Shown here one piece after another: positions 19,648-33,609 of a stretch of 64,000 nt of DNA (position 1 is the stretch's first letter; every line of letters begins with the position of its first letter). A program made the position numbers and the translations under genes. The notes below the pieces were generated by a model. It saw nothing but the letters and a program-made list of their open reading frames with translations, was not told the DNA's origin and did no database searches. Origin of the DNA: Mycetocola miduiensis. GTDB lineage: Bacteria > Actinomycetota > Actinomycetes > Actinomycetales > Microbacteriaceae. The stretch is taken from assembly GCF_900115155.1 (NCBI RefSeq), contig NZ_FOVM01000004.1:214551-278550 (forward strand), written 5' to 3'.

Positions 19648-19856
19648 ATGATCGAATTACAGAACCTCACCAAGACCTACGGCCCCAAACAGCCGTGTCG
19701 AACACCGAAATCGCCGGCTGGCTCTTCCTGTCGGAGTCCCCCGTGAAGACCCACGTCGGACGCATCCTCTTCAAGCTCGAGCTCCGCGACCGGGTCCAGG
19801 CCGTGATCGTGGCGCACCGTGAAGGTCTCGTTTGCGCCGTTTTCTCGAAAAGCTGA
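19648..19856 (+). pseudogene. Deletion scar: ABC ATPase start fused to LuxR-type regulator end
   Basis: From 19648 the first frame reads MIELQNLTKTYGPK, the usual first 14 residues of an ABC transporter ATPase, and stops at 19746. From about 19692, in another frame, the sequence reads SNTEIAGWLFLSESPVKTH and ends RDRVQAVIVAHREGLV, the DNA-binding half of a NarL/LuxR response regulator. The body of both genes is missing. In actinobacteria an ATPase, permease, sensor kinase and LuxR regulator often form one operon in that order, so one internal deletion would leave exactly this remnant. A 91-residue open frame (19581-19856) spans it but has no coherent N terminus. Confidence 0.8.
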
Positions 19857-19866
19857 GCGTTCCTCA

Positions 19867-19883
19867 CCCGAAAAGGGGGGATC
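19867..19883. promoter_or_regulatory. C-run/G-run element upstream of the giant secreted protein gene
   Basis: CCCGAAAAGGGGGGATC resembles CCCGAAGGGGCGGATC at 48841-48856, upstream of the sugar-phosphate transferase gene at the other end of the polysaccharide locus. It lies 157 bp before the GTG at 20040. A role as a shared operator is inferred. Confidence 0.3.
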
Positions 19884-20039
19884 GGCCTCTGCCCATCGCA
19901 GGTTACTCTTTCAGCACAGAACGTGAAGTTACGTCACGTTCATGGATTGTGCGATCAGAGTCGGTCGTCGTTTCTCCTTCTTCCGAATCCGACGGGGAAT
20001 GACTTCACGCGGCAACATACAGGGCGAGAAGAGAACAAC

Positions 20040-24635
<4,596 letters not shown>

Positions 24636-24698
24636 GCGCATGCACGTTCCTCCGACCACGACGACCTGCCCATCATCAACGACCGCGAGGGAAACGAC

Positions 24699-25766
24699 AT
24701 GACATTGGAGAGACTACGTATTGCCGTCGTCGGCGCCGGCTACTGGGGACCCAACCTGGCGCGCAACTTCTCGACCAGTCCCGATTGGGAGCTCGTCGCG
24801 ATTTGCGACCTCGATCTCGAGCGGGCTCAGCGGGTGGCCGACCAGGTCGGTCACGTTCCGGTGATCACCTCGCTCACCGAACTGCTGGCAGCCGACGACC
24901 TCGACGCGATCGCGATCGCGACCCCGGCGCGCACGCACTATCCGATCGCGATGCAGGCGCTCGCCGCTGGCAAGCATGTGGTGGTCGAAAAGCCTTTGGC
25001 GGAATCCGGGAGCAACGGCCGCGCCATGGTTCTCGAGGCGGCCACCCGCGGTCTAGTCCTGATGGCTGACCACACTTACTGCTACACGCCAGCCGTTCTC
25101 AAAATCCGCGAGCTCATCGCAGAAGGAGCGCTCGGAGAGATCCTCTTCGTCGACTCGGTTCGCATCAACCTCGGCCTCATCCAACCCGACGTCGACGTGT
25201 TCTGGGACCTCGCTCCCCACGACTTGTCCATCCTCGATTTCGTGCTCCCCGGAGGGCTCCGACCGACCGCCGTTGCGGCCCAGGGAGCCGACCCGCTCGG
25301 TGCGGGCAGATCCTGCATCGGCTACCTGACGCTTCCCCTGGCGAGCGGGGCGATCGCCCACGTGCACGTCAACTGGCTCAGTCCGACGAAGATCCGGCAG
25401 ATGGTGATCGGCGGAAGCAAACGCACGCTCGTTTGGGATGACCTCAACCCACAACAACGGCTGAGCGTTTATGACCGGGGTGTGGACCTCGGCAAACAGT
25501 CCGCAGGCCGCACAGACCGACGCGACGCGAACATCTCCTACCGGCTCGGGGACACCTGGTCCCCGGCGCTTCCGGAGCGTGAAGCCCTGGCGACCATGGC
25601 CGCCGAGTTCGCATCGAGCATCCGGTCTAGGCGTGCGCCACGCACCGACGGTGAGGCGGGGCTCCGCGTCCTGGCCGTCCTCGAAGCAGCAACCAGGAGC
25701 CTGGCCCAGTCGGGCAGTTCAGTATCCCCCTCGCCCAGCGAACGACAGATGGAGCCAGCACGATGA
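24699..25766 (+). CDS. Gfo/Idh/MocA family NAD-dependent sugar dehydrogenase
   Basis: A 355-residue cytoplasmic oxidoreductase. The N-terminal Rossmann motif VVGAGYWGPN is followed by the family lysine in VVEKPLAES (~98) and by WDLAPHDLSILDF, which supplies the expected catalytic Asp/His region. Sugar-nucleotide 3-dehydrogenases of the WlbA/WbpB type look like this, and a 3-dehydrogenase feeding the aminotransferases downstream fits the context. First gene of the plus-strand operon, with GAGGGAAA before the ATG. It ends in an ATGA overlap with the epimerase. Confidence 0.9.
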   Translation: MTLERLRIAVVGAGYWGPNLARNFSTSPDWELVAICDLDLERAQRVADQVGHVPVITSLTELLAADDLDAIAIATPARTHYPIAMQALAAGKHVVVEKPLAESGSNGRAMVLEAATRGLVLMADHTYCYTPAVLKIRELIAEGALGEILFVDSVRINLGLIQPDVDVFWDLAPHDLSILDFVLPGGLRPTAVAAQGADPLGAGRSCIGYLTLPLASGAIAHVHVNWLSPTKIRQMVIGGSKRTLVWDDLNPQQRLSVYDRGVDLGKQSAGRTDRRDANISYRLGDTWSPALPEREALATMAAEFASSIRSRRAPRTDGEAGLRVLAVLEAATRSLAQSGSSVSPSPSERQMEPAR

Positions 25767-26788
25767 GCACACTGCAGGAAGCGAAAGTCCTCGTCACCGG
25801 GGGAGCGGGCTTCATCGGGAGCCACCTGGTCGACCAGCTCCTCACCGCGGGCGCCGATTCCGTTGTCGTGCTCGACAACCTCGTGAATGGCACGCGAGCC
25901 AATCTCGTGCACCTCGACGACGATCCGCGTGTCCGTCTCGTCGAGGGCGACATCCGCGACGAGGATGCCAGAAACGCGGCACTGGGCGATGTTGATGTCG
26001 TCTATCACCTGGCGTGCCTCGGTGTTCGACACAGTCTTCACGAGCCGATGGAAAACCACAGCGTCAACGCCGAAGGGACACTCCAATTGCTTCAGGGTGC
26101 TAAGGGACGAGGGGTCAACCGATTCATCTACGTCAGCACGAGCGAGGTCTTCGGCACCGCCCAGTACGCGCCCATGGACGAGCGACACCCGACCTGGCCT
26201 GAGACGGTCTATGGGGCCAGCAAGCTCGCGGGTGAAGCGTACGCGCGTGCTCATTTCCGCACGTACGGGATGGACACTGTCGTCGTCCGTCCGTTCAACA
26301 CGTATGGCCCGCGCAGTCACTTCGAGGGCGACAGCGGCGAAGTCCTGCCCCGGACCATCGTTCGAGTGCTCGCGGGGCTGCGTCCGATCGTGTTCGGTGA
26401 TGGCGAGCAAACCCGTGACTTCATGCACGTGTCAGACACCGCCGCCGCCCTGGTGCTTCTCGGATCCGCAGAGGGAATCGCCGGTGAAACGCTCAACCTT
26501 GGTTCAGGCGAAGAAGTGAGCATGAACACCCTGTGCGCCGACGTCGCACGGGCCGCGGGCAGGCCTGACCTGGAACCGATCCATGACGATGCCAGGCCGG
26601 GAGACGTACGCCGGCTGTTGGGCGACCCGTCTCTCATGGCCTCGCTGACCGGGTTCAGACCCCGTGTGAGCTTCGCCGACGGCGTTGATGACCTGGTGGA
26701 GTGGTTCAAGAACGGCCCCACTCCGCTCGACGACATGGTGACCCGGGTGAAAGAACGCAACTGGGAAGCCACCGAGGTGCCGGTCTGA
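25763..26788 (+). CDS. NAD-dependent sugar-nucleotide epimerase/dehydratase (extended SDR)
   Basis: A 341-residue Rossmann enzyme. The dinucleotide motif GGAGFIGS is at ~13-20, STSEVFG in the middle, and the catalytic pair Tyr150/Lys154 in YGASK, with RPFNTYGPR after it. Close to UDP-glucose 4-epimerase and dTDP-glucose dehydratase families; the exact reaction cannot be fixed. It overlaps both neighbours by start/stop (ATGA before; TGATG after). Confidence 0.9.
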   Translation: MSTLQEAKVLVTGGAGFIGSHLVDQLLTAGADSVVVLDNLVNGTRANLVHLDDDPRVRLVEGDIRDEDARNAALGDVDVVYHLACLGVRHSLHEPMENHSVNAEGTLQLLQGAKGRGVNRFIYVSTSEVFGTAQYAPMDERHPTWPETVYGASKLAGEAYARAHFRTYGMDTVVVRPFNTYGPRSHFEGDSGEVLPRTIVRVLAGLRPIVFGDGEQTRDFMHVSDTAAALVLLGSAEGIAGETLNLGSGEEVSMNTLCADVARAAGRPDLEPIHDDARPGDVRRLLGDPSLMASLTGFRPRVSFADGVDDLVEWFKNGPTPLDDMVTRVKERNWEATEVPV

Positions 26789-27960
26789 TGTCCAGGATCA
26801 ACGTGATGAAGCCCTGGTTCGGGGCCGAAGAAATAGCTGCCCTCGAAAAAGTGATCGAGTCCGGCTGGGTTGCGCAGGGCCCCCAGGTGGCGCAGTTCGA
26901 AACGCGGTTCGCCGAGGCCATGGACGCGTCCTTCGCCGTGGCCACGTCAAACTGCACGACGGCGTTGCACCTGGCGCTCGTCGTCGCGGGAATCCGCCCC
27001 GGGGACGATGTCGTGGTCCCCTCGTTCTCGTTCATCGCCACCGCGAACGCGCCGACCTACGTCGGCGCGCGACCGGTGTTCGCAGACGTCGATCGCGCAA
27101 CGGGAAATGTGACCGTCGACACCATCGCCGCGGCCCTGACCGAGCGCACGACAGCCGTGATCGCGGTCGACCAGGGCGGAATGCCGGTCGACCTCGACCC
27201 GATCCGGGCACTGTGCGACCCGCGCGGGATCGTCGTCATCGAAGACTCCGCGTGCGGTGCAGGGTCCACCTACCACGGGGCTCCCGTTGGCGCAGGCGCC
27301 GAGTTGACGGCGTGGTCGTTTCATCCTCGCAAGATTCTCACTACCGGCGAAGGCGGAATGCTCACGAGCTCGCACCAGTACTGGGCGGACCGGGCCCGTA
27401 GGCTTCGTGAACACTCGATGAGCGTGTCGGCCAGTGCCCGTCACGAATCCGTGCTCGCGCCACCGGAGGAGTATCACGAAATCGGCTTCAACTACCGGAT
27501 GACGGACCTGCAGGCTGCCGTAGGCATCGTCCAGCTCGGCCGGCTGTCCGAGATCGTCGCGCGGCGACGGGAGATCGCGGCGACTTACGCGGAAGCTCTG
27601 AGCGACATCGACGGGATCCGGCTCGTGAGCGACCCGGCCTGGGGAGCGAGCAATTTCCAGTCGCTCTGGCTGGAGGTCACGCTGGAGTTCCCGCTCACGC
27701 GCGAACAACTGCTTGAGCACCTCGCGGCGAACGAGGTCTCCGCCCGGCGGGGAATCATGGCATCCCACCGTCAACCCGCATACCGGGATCGCGATACGGG
27801 GAACGCCGACCTGGCAGTGACCGAACTGCTCACCGACAGCACGCTCATTCTGCCGGTTTTCCACCAGATGACGGCCAGCGAAATCGACCAAGTCATCGAC
27901 TCCATTCGCGAGGCGGCCGGGACGCGCATTCGCCGCTTCTCGACCGCCGTCAGGATCTGA
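26788..27960 (+). CDS. DegT/DnrJ/EryC1/StrS aminotransferase (first copy)
   Basis: A 390-residue PLP-dependent aminotransferase for keto-sugar nucleotides. The Schiff-base Lys is Lys182 in FHPRKILTTGEGG, and IEDSACGAGSTY carries the cofactor-binding acid. The start ATG at 26788 shares a base with the epimerase stop (TGATG). A second aminotransferase two genes downstream is quite different in sequence, so the locus may make two amino sugars or one di-amino sugar. Confidence 0.93.
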   Translation: MSRINVMKPWFGAEEIAALEKVIESGWVAQGPQVAQFETRFAEAMDASFAVATSNCTTALHLALVVAGIRPGDDVVVPSFSFIATANAPTYVGARPVFADVDRATGNVTVDTIAAALTERTTAVIAVDQGGMPVDLDPIRALCDPRGIVVIEDSACGAGSTYHGAPVGAGAELTAWSFHPRKILTTGEGGMLTSSHQYWADRARRLREHSMSVSASARHESVLAPPEEYHEIGFNYRMTDLQAAVGIVQLGRLSEIVARRREIAATYAEALSDIDGIRLVSDPAWGASNFQSLWLEVTLEFPLTREQLLEHLAANEVSARRGIMASHRQPAYRDRDTGNADLAVTELLTDSTLILPVFHQMTASEIDQVIDSIREAAGTRIRRFSTAVRI

Positions 27961-27963
27961 CCG

Positions 27964-28668
27964 ATGGAAAAGGTCTTGATTATCGGCGCGAGCGGCCTGG
28001 CACGTGAGGTGCTCACACTGACTCGGAGCGGCACATCCCACACGGTCTTCGGCGTCCTCGACGACGGCTGGGCAGATATCGCTGATTCCTTCACCGGTGT
28101 GCCAGTGCTCGGGTGCGTCGAAAGGGCGATCGAATACGTAGACGTCAAGCTTCTCGTGTGTGTTGGCTCAGGGGTTGCCCGTGAAAGGATCGTTGGGCGC
28201 CTCGCGGCCCTCGGCGTGGGGACGGACTCGTACGCGACGGTTATCGACCCAAGCGTCAGCGATCACGGCAACTCCCTTATCGGTCCTGGCACCATCATCC
28301 TGGCTAACACCGTGCTCACGGCCGACGTCACCGTCGGAAGTCACGTCGTGGTCATGCCCAACGTCACGTTGACGCACGGCAATGTCATTGAGGACTTTGC
28401 AACGATCGCGAGCGGCGTCGCCCTCGGTGGAGATGTTCGGATCGGGAGAGGCGCCTACATCGGCATGAATGCGTCTGTCCGCCAGCGCGTGGCTGTCGGA
28501 GCTTATGCCGTCCTGGGCATGGGGGCGGCCCTTCTCAGCCCGCTTCCCGAACGCGAGGTCTGGGCCGGAGTGCCTGCGGGCCGCCTCCCTTCCCCCAACC
28601 CCACCCCCGAGGTCGAGGTTGCACAGCAGGTGGCCCCGACGGCGCCGACTCCTGAAAGGTCATCATGA
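27964..28668 (+). CDS. NeuD/PglD-type sugar O- or N-acyltransferase
   Basis: A 234-residue protein with an N-terminal Rossmann-like domain (EKVLIIGASGLAREVL) and a left-handed beta-helix made of hexapeptide repeats (~95-200), as in NeuD and PglD. The last ~30 residues are Pro-rich and unlike the family. It begins 3 nt after the aminotransferase stop and overlaps the next aminotransferase by ATGA. Confidence 0.9.
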   Translation: MEKVLIIGASGLAREVLTLTRSGTSHTVFGVLDDGWADIADSFTGVPVLGCVERAIEYVDVKLLVCVGSGVARERIVGRLAALGVGTDSYATVIDPSVSDHGNSLIGPGTIILANTVLTADVTVGSHVVVMPNVTLTHGNVIEDFATIASGVALGGDVRIGRGAYIGMNASVRQRVAVGAYAVLGMGAALLSPLPEREVWAGVPAGRLPSPNPTPEVEVAQQVAPTAPTPERSS

Positions 28669-29777
28669 AAGTACTGCAGAGAATTCCACTGGTCGACCTG
28701 GCGGCCCAACAAGCCGAGGTCGATGACGAGGTGCAGGCTGGGCTCAAAGCGGTCTTTGCGAGTACCGCCTTCATCGGCGGTCCGGATGTCGCACAGTTCG
28801 AAGAAGGCTACGCGCGGCTCGTCGGTGCCCGGCACTGCGTCGGCGTGGCGAACGGCACCGATGCTCTTGAACTCGCTCTCCGCGCATCGGGTGTGACCCC
28901 GGGCGGGGAGGTCATCCTGCCGGCCAACACCTTCATAGCGACGGCTGAAGCCGTGTCGCGGATCGGTGCGCGACCTGTTCTCGTCGACGTGGATCCCACC
29001 CACCTGCTGATCGATCCGTCCCGGGTGGCTGAGGCCATGACGGAAGCCACCCAGGCAATCGTTCCCGTGCATCTTTTCGGACAGGTGGCGCCGGTCGAGC
29101 TTCTGGAACCGCTCGCTCGCTCGAGCGGCGCGGTGATCATCGAGGACGCGGCGCAATCCCAGGGCGCATCGCGTCATTCCAGGGCGGCAGGGTCATGGGG
29201 CCTCGCAGCTGGGACGAGCTTCTACCCGGGGAAGAACCTTGGGGCAGCGGGCGACGCCGGAGCCGTGACCACCGACAGTGCTGAGATCGCCGCTCGCGTG
29301 CGGCTACTTGGAGCCCACGGAAGCGCGGTCAAATACCAGCATGAGGTCATCGGCATGAACTCGCGACTGGACACCGTGCAGGCCGTCGTCCTCAACGCCA
29401 AGTTGTCCCGGCTCGAACGCTGGAACCAGCGGCGCAGGGCGGCCGCGGCGAACTACGCCGAGTTGTTGGCGAACGTTCCCGGTGTCGAGTTGCCCAGAAC
29501 CGCCGAGGGGAACATCGACGTCTGGCATCTCTACGTCATCCGCATCGCCGAGAGGGATCGCGTCCTGCGAGCATTGACGGATGCCGGAATCGGCGTCGGG
29601 GTGCATTACCCCGTCCCTGTCCACCTCACCGCTGCTTTCGCCCACCTCGGATATTCGGCGGGGAGCTTCCCCGTGGCGGAGAAAGCCGCGGACACAATGC
29701 TTTCTCTTCCCCTCTACCCGCACATCACGCTCGACCAGCAGGAATACGTCGTGGAGAACCTCGAGCGGGTGTTGTGA
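28665..29777 (+). CDS. DegT/DnrJ/EryC1/StrS aminotransferase (second copy, WlbC/WbpE-like)
   Basis: A 370-residue PLP enzyme. Lys190 lies in FYPGKNLGAAGDAGAV and IEDAAQSQGA gives the cofactor contact. It resembles 3-amino-forming enzymes (WlbC/WbpE, QdtB/FdtB). Together with the Gfo/Idh enzyme and the WbpD-like acetyltransferase at 46349, a diacetamido-uronic acid or similar sugar is a reasonable inference. Confidence 0.92.
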   Translation: MKVLQRIPLVDLAAQQAEVDDEVQAGLKAVFASTAFIGGPDVAQFEEGYARLVGARHCVGVANGTDALELALRASGVTPGGEVILPANTFIATAEAVSRIGARPVLVDVDPTHLLIDPSRVAEAMTEATQAIVPVHLFGQVAPVELLEPLARSSGAVIIEDAAQSQGASRHSRAAGSWGLAAGTSFYPGKNLGAAGDAGAVTTDSAEIAARVRLLGAHGSAVKYQHEVIGMNSRLDTVQAVVLNAKLSRLERWNQRRRAAAANYAELLANVPGVELPRTAEGNIDVWHLYVIRIAERDRVLRALTDAGIGVGVHYPVPVHLTAAFAHLGYSAGSFPVAEKAADTMLSLPLYPHITLDQQEYVVENLERVL

Positions 29778-29778
29778 G

Positions 29779-30492
29779 ATGTCGGTCCGTGAGATCGGGT
29801 CCGCCATCCTCCGGCGCTGGTACATCTCGTTCGCAGCCCTTGTCTGTGTTGCCATCGCCACCGTGATGCTGGCTCAGGACGGCGGGATCTACACCACCAA
29901 GACGGTCATCTCGCTCCTGCGCCCCACGACGACGAGCCTCTCTCCAGACAACGGAACGACCGACCGAAGCGTCATCGCGTTCGCCGCGGCGGTCGCTCTC
30001 AACACCAATGGCGGCGAACTGGCCGAAGGTTATTCGAAGGCGGATGCTCCCTACTACGGCGCCGGCGTCCGTGAGGGAACGCTTGTGGAGCTGGCGAACA
30101 TCGGCAATCAGTGGGTATCGACGGTCAACAAAGCGGAGATCCAGATCGACATCGTCGGCCGGACATCCGACTGGGTCGCGTCGCGGCAGGAGAAGTTGGT
30201 GGCCAGGGCGCTGGCGACAGCCGACTCCCTGCAGGACGCCGTCGGCGTGCCGCCGGAGAACCGGGTTTCTGCGTACGTCGTTCCGCTCACTACCCAGATC
30301 GAATACGTCGCGCCATCCCGCAGGGCTCAGCTCGCGGCAGCGGTTGCGATGCTCGCCGCGGCGCTCATCGTCGCCGCGTGGGCATCGGTCACCGTCGACG
30401 GCGCACTCGCGAAGCGACGATCGGACCCCAGAAGACGATCGGACACCGGCCGGAGCAATCAGGAACAGTTCAAACACCGTAATGAGGGGTAA
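29779..30492 (+). CDS. Wzz/capsule chain-length-like membrane protein 1
   Basis: A 237-residue protein with one helix near each end (~12-32 and ~185-210) and an extracytoplasmic middle, the layout of Wzz/KpsE polysaccharide co-polymerases. The N terminus ILRRWYISFAAL matches LVRRWYIVLPGL in the next gene, so the two are paralogous. The ATG at 29779 directly follows the aminotransferase stop. The C-terminal tail is short, Arg-rich and has no kinase domain. Homology is by topology and context. Confidence 0.7.
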   Translation: MSVREIGSAILRRWYISFAALVCVAIATVMLAQDGGIYTTKTVISLLRPTTTSLSPDNGTTDRSVIAFAAAVALNTNGGELAEGYSKADAPYYGAGVREGTLVELANIGNQWVSTVNKAEIQIDIVGRTSDWVASRQEKLVARALATADSLQDAVGVPPENRVSAYVVPLTTQIEYVAPSRRAQLAAAVAMLAAALIVAAWASVTVDGALAKRRSDPRRRSDTGRSNQEQFKHRNEG

Positions 30493-30497
30493 TAATC

Positions 30498-31298
30498 ATG
30501 AAGTTTTCCGATACAGTTCTAGGCTTGGTGAGGCGCTGGTACATCGTGCTCCCCGGGCTTCTCCTCGCTGGATTGATTGCCGCGGGCGTGTGGGCCGCGG
30601 TCCCGCCCGAGTATGATCGCTCGGCGACGCAGTTGCTGGTGCCCGGTGAAACGAGCGTTCCAGAGGGCGGGAACCCGTACCTGTACCTCGGAGGGCTGGC
30701 GCCTGCGGCCGACGTGCTCGTGCGCGCCATCGGGTCCGAGAACGTGTTGAACGAAGTGGTCGATGAGTACCCAGGAGTCGACGTCCGTATCGTGCGGGAC
30801 ACTACAACCGCAGGCCCGATCATCCTGATCACGGTGACAGCGAGCACCGACGCCGCCGCGGAGGATGTCCTCACGATGCTCGTCGATCGAACGGCGACGG
30901 TACTCGGTGAGTTCCAGGAAGTGGAGAACATTCCCGAAGCGAACCGGATGACTGTGATCCCCGTGACAGTCGACGAACAAAGCACCGAGCGCTCGCGCAA
31001 CCGAGCCCTGGCGGCCACCGGTGTCGGGTTCATCGTCGCCGTACTGGCCCTGCTCGTCGCGAGCATCGTCGACGGCTCCAGCCAGCGCAGGCGGGAGCGT
31101 GATGAGGCGTCGATCGGGCAGGACGACTCCAATGTTGTGCCCGGATCCCCGGACCCAGACACGACCGGCACAGACGGGACCGAAACTGCTCCGCCTGCCC
31201 GGCGCAAACGCCCACGGCAGCCAAACGACTCCTCGCTGGCGGAGGCGTCGGAGGCCGAAGAATCGGCGCCAGCCACACCGTCCCCCGTCAAGGTGTGA
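30498..31298 (+). CDS. Wzz/capsule chain-length-like membrane protein 2
   Basis: A 266-residue paralogue of the preceding protein, with helices at ~12-35 and ~175-198. A long cytoplasmic C-terminal tail of ~65 residues is acidic, Pro/Ser/Thr-rich and has no Tyr cluster. No Wzc-type tyrosine kinase is encoded in the locus. It starts 5 nt after the first paralogue and ends 6 nt before the polymerase gene. Confidence 0.7.
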   Translation: MKFSDTVLGLVRRWYIVLPGLLLAGLIAAGVWAAVPPEYDRSATQLLVPGETSVPEGGNPYLYLGGLAPAADVLVRAIGSENVLNEVVDEYPGVDVRIVRDTTTAGPIILITVTASTDAAAEDVLTMLVDRTATVLGEFQEVENIPEANRMTVIPVTVDEQSTERSRNRALAATGVGFIVAVLALLVASIVDGSSQRRRERDEASIGQDDSNVVPGSPDPDTTGTDGTETAPPARRKRPRQPNDSSLAEASEAEESAPATPSPVKV

Positions 31299-31304
31299 GT
31301 CGGC

Positions 31305-32693
31305 ATGACGCTCAAGAGTTCGTCCCCCAGGCACGCTGAAGCCCCGCTCCAGCGCGCCGCCGTGCGGGGTCGACGCGAGGTCGACGCGGTGACCATGCTC
31401 ACCGTGTACCTCGTGCTTCTGCTGGTGCTCCCTTCGGGGATGACCATCACGGCTCTTGGCAGCGTGGGGCGGCCGTCGTTGATCTGGGGACTGATCCTCC
31501 TGGTGTGGTGGGCGGTATCCCGGCTTCAGGCGAGCCCCGCCCAGGCGCTGCGCGTTTCCCAGCCGGTGTTGCTCGCTTTCGGGGCGTTCCTTGTGATTGC
31601 CCTCATCAGCTTTGCGGCTGCACTGCTGCGCGGTCAGCCGGACGATCAGGTGAGCCCGGCGGTGACCGCAATCATCCGACTGCTCTCGTGGGCGGGAGTG
31701 CTCCTCGTCGCGGTACACGGCATCCGCACGAAGGACGAGCTCTCGACCATGGTTCGCCGGATCGGTATCGGCGCAGGGCTGCTCGCCGCTCTCGGCCTAC
31801 TGCAATTCCTCACTGGTCAGGCCATTGTCGACTTCTTCCAGACGCTCCCCGGGCTGAGCATGACCGGGGGCCCCGGCCAGCGTGCCGGCGTGCTTCGCTC
31901 ATCCGGAACCGCGGTTCACCCGCTCGAGTATGCAACGGCCCTCAACGCGGCGCTTCCGCTCGTCATCGCCGCAGCGGTCTCCCGCGGGTTCCGGCCGCAA
32001 GGGTCACGCGCGGGACTCTGGTGGTGGCTGCCAGTCGCCTTGATCGCCTTCTCGTCGTTACTTGCCGTATCCCGCTCAGCAATCATCGGGTTCGTCGTCG
32101 CCGTGATCTCCATGCTTCCGGTGATTCCCCGGCGCTACATTCCCGCTGCGCTCGCTGTTGTCGGCGCCATCGCCTTCTCCATCGTCGCGGCGATGCCCGG
32201 ACTCCTTTCCACGACCGTCGCACTGTTCACCGGCGCAGGCAGCGATCCGAGCACCCAGTCGCGGACGCATGCGCTCGCGCAGGTTCCCGGCTTCATGGAG
32301 CCCTCTCCGCTGATCGGCTCGGGCTTCGGCATCTTCCTGCCCCGGTATTACATTTTTGACAACCAGTGGGTCCTCGTCGCGATCGAACTGGGTATCCTCG
32401 GCGTTCTCGCCTTCGGCAGCATGTTCGTCGCGGCCATATGGAGCGCAGGTCGAGCGAAGTTCCCTAACGACCCGGATTCCCGTTTGATCGGCCACGCGCT
32501 CGCCGCATCGATGTTCAACGTGGCCGTCCTCTTCGCCTTCTTCGACGGGCTCTCGTTCCCGATCGCCGGCGGCATCCTCTTCCTGCTGCTTGGGCTGTGT
32601 GCGAGCGTTCGCACTGTCGCCGCCAACGCCACACCCACGACAGTCCCGATCTCGCGCCCCACGGAGGCACCGCATGACACCAACGCCCCTTGA
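31305..32693 (+). CDS. O-antigen ligase/Wzy-like polymerase
   Basis: A 462-residue membrane protein with about ten to twelve hydrophobic helices and one larger extracytoplasmic loop (~170-205 and ~300-340), typical of the WzyC superfamily. It probably polymerises repeat units delivered by the Wzx flippase at 41907. The N terminus and C terminus are polar. It overlaps the GT2 gene by 20 bp. Confidence 0.83.
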   Translation: MTLKSSSPRHAEAPLQRAAVRGRREVDAVTMLTVYLVLLLVLPSGMTITALGSVGRPSLIWGLILLVWWAVSRLQASPAQALRVSQPVLLAFGAFLVIALISFAAALLRGQPDDQVSPAVTAIIRLLSWAGVLLVAVHGIRTKDELSTMVRRIGIGAGLLAALGLLQFLTGQAIVDFFQTLPGLSMTGGPGQRAGVLRSSGTAVHPLEYATALNAALPLVIAAAVSRGFRPQGSRAGLWWWLPVALIAFSSLLAVSRSAIIGFVVAVISMLPVIPRRYIPAALAVVGAIAFSIVAAMPGLLSTTVALFTGAGSDPSTQSRTHALAQVPGFMEPSPLIGSGFGIFLPRYYIFDNQWVLVAIELGILGVLAFGSMFVAAIWSAGRAKFPNDPDSRLIGHALAASMFNVAVLFAFFDGLSFPIAGGILFLLLGLCASVRTVAANATPTTVPISRPTEAPHDTNAP

Positions 32694-33582
32694 CGTCGCC
32701 GCTGTAGTCGTCACCTACAACAGCAGCCGTCACATCGCAGCCCTGCTGGACAGCCTGCCCGAGGCGATGGGCGACCTCGGCTACTCCGTCGTTGTCGTCG
32801 ACAACGCCTCGACCGACGGGACCGTGGACCTGTTGGAGCGCCGATCCGATGTCACGGTGGTGAGGTCAATCAACGATGGCTATGCGGCTGGAATCAATCG
32901 CGCGGTCCGCGCCTCACCCGAGGCATCCGCGATCCTCATCCTGAACCCCGACGCCACACTCGACCCTGAGTCAGTGCCCCAGATGTTCCATACGCTGCGT
33001 CGACCAGGGGTAGGAGTGGTCGCCCCGCGCGTGCGCGATCAGCATGGCAGGCTTGCGAGGACCCTGCGGAGAAGACCAACGCTCGGGCGGGTGGGCGGGC
33101 TGAGCTTCACAGGTCTCTCGCTGTTTGCGGAGCGCATCGATGACGCGAGCCGGTATGTCAGTGAGCACGAGGTCGACTGGGCCACCGGCGCCATTCTGCT
33201 TGTCGACCGCCGGTGTTTCGATGAACTCGGCGGCCTTGACGAATCTTTCTTCCTGTACTCGGAAGAGACCGACTTCAGCCTGAGGGCACGGGACCTCGGC
33301 TGGGCCACGGTGTACACGCCAAAAGCTGGCGCCATGCATATCGGGGGAGGCTCTGGAGAGAGCGCAGCCACCCACACGATGCTGATGCTCAACCGGGTCC
33401 GGCTGTATCGCCGAAGAGCGGGCGATGCGCGCGCGTGGCTGTATTTCGGTCTGACAGTGCTGGTCGAACTCCGGCGCGCGATCCTCGGACAGCGCAGATC
33501 GTGGTGGACGTTGAAGGCTCTGTTCCGGCCGTCCCTTCGTCCGCCACAGCTGGGCGCGAGCACAGCCATCCTGCCGAGGTGA
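32674..33582 (+). CDS. GT2 family glycosyltransferase (rhamnosyltransferase-like)
   Basis: A 302-residue GT-A enzyme. AAVVVTYNSSRHI opens the fold, VVVDNASTDGT holds the nucleotide-binding Asp, LNPDA the DxD-like metal site, and EETDFSLRARDLGW the acceptor/catalytic region, a signature of the rhamnosyltransferase-like branch. GGAGG precedes the ATG at 32674, which lies inside the polymerase gene. Last gene of the plus-strand arm. Confidence 0.9.
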   Translation: MTPTPLDVAAVVVTYNSSRHIAALLDSLPEAMGDLGYSVVVVDNASTDGTVDLLERRSDVTVVRSINDGYAAGINRAVRASPEASAILILNPDATLDPESVPQMFHTLRRPGVGVVAPRVRDQHGRLARTLRRRPTLGRVGGLSFTGLSLFAERIDDASRYVSEHEVDWATGAILLVDRRCFDELGGLDESFFLYSEETDFSLRARDLGWATVYTPKAGAMHIGGGSGESAATHTMLMLNRVRLYRRRAGDARAWLYFGLTVLVELRRAILGQRRSWWTLKALFRPSLRPPQLGASTAILPR

Positions 33583-33609
33583 GAACCAGAGTTCCTAAAT
33601 CGCAGGAAG

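Noticed and set aside
19581-19856. 91-residue stand-alone LuxR-type protein
   Set aside because: Only the last ~55 residues make sense; the N-terminal part is non-coding plus ABC ATPase sequence in another frame.
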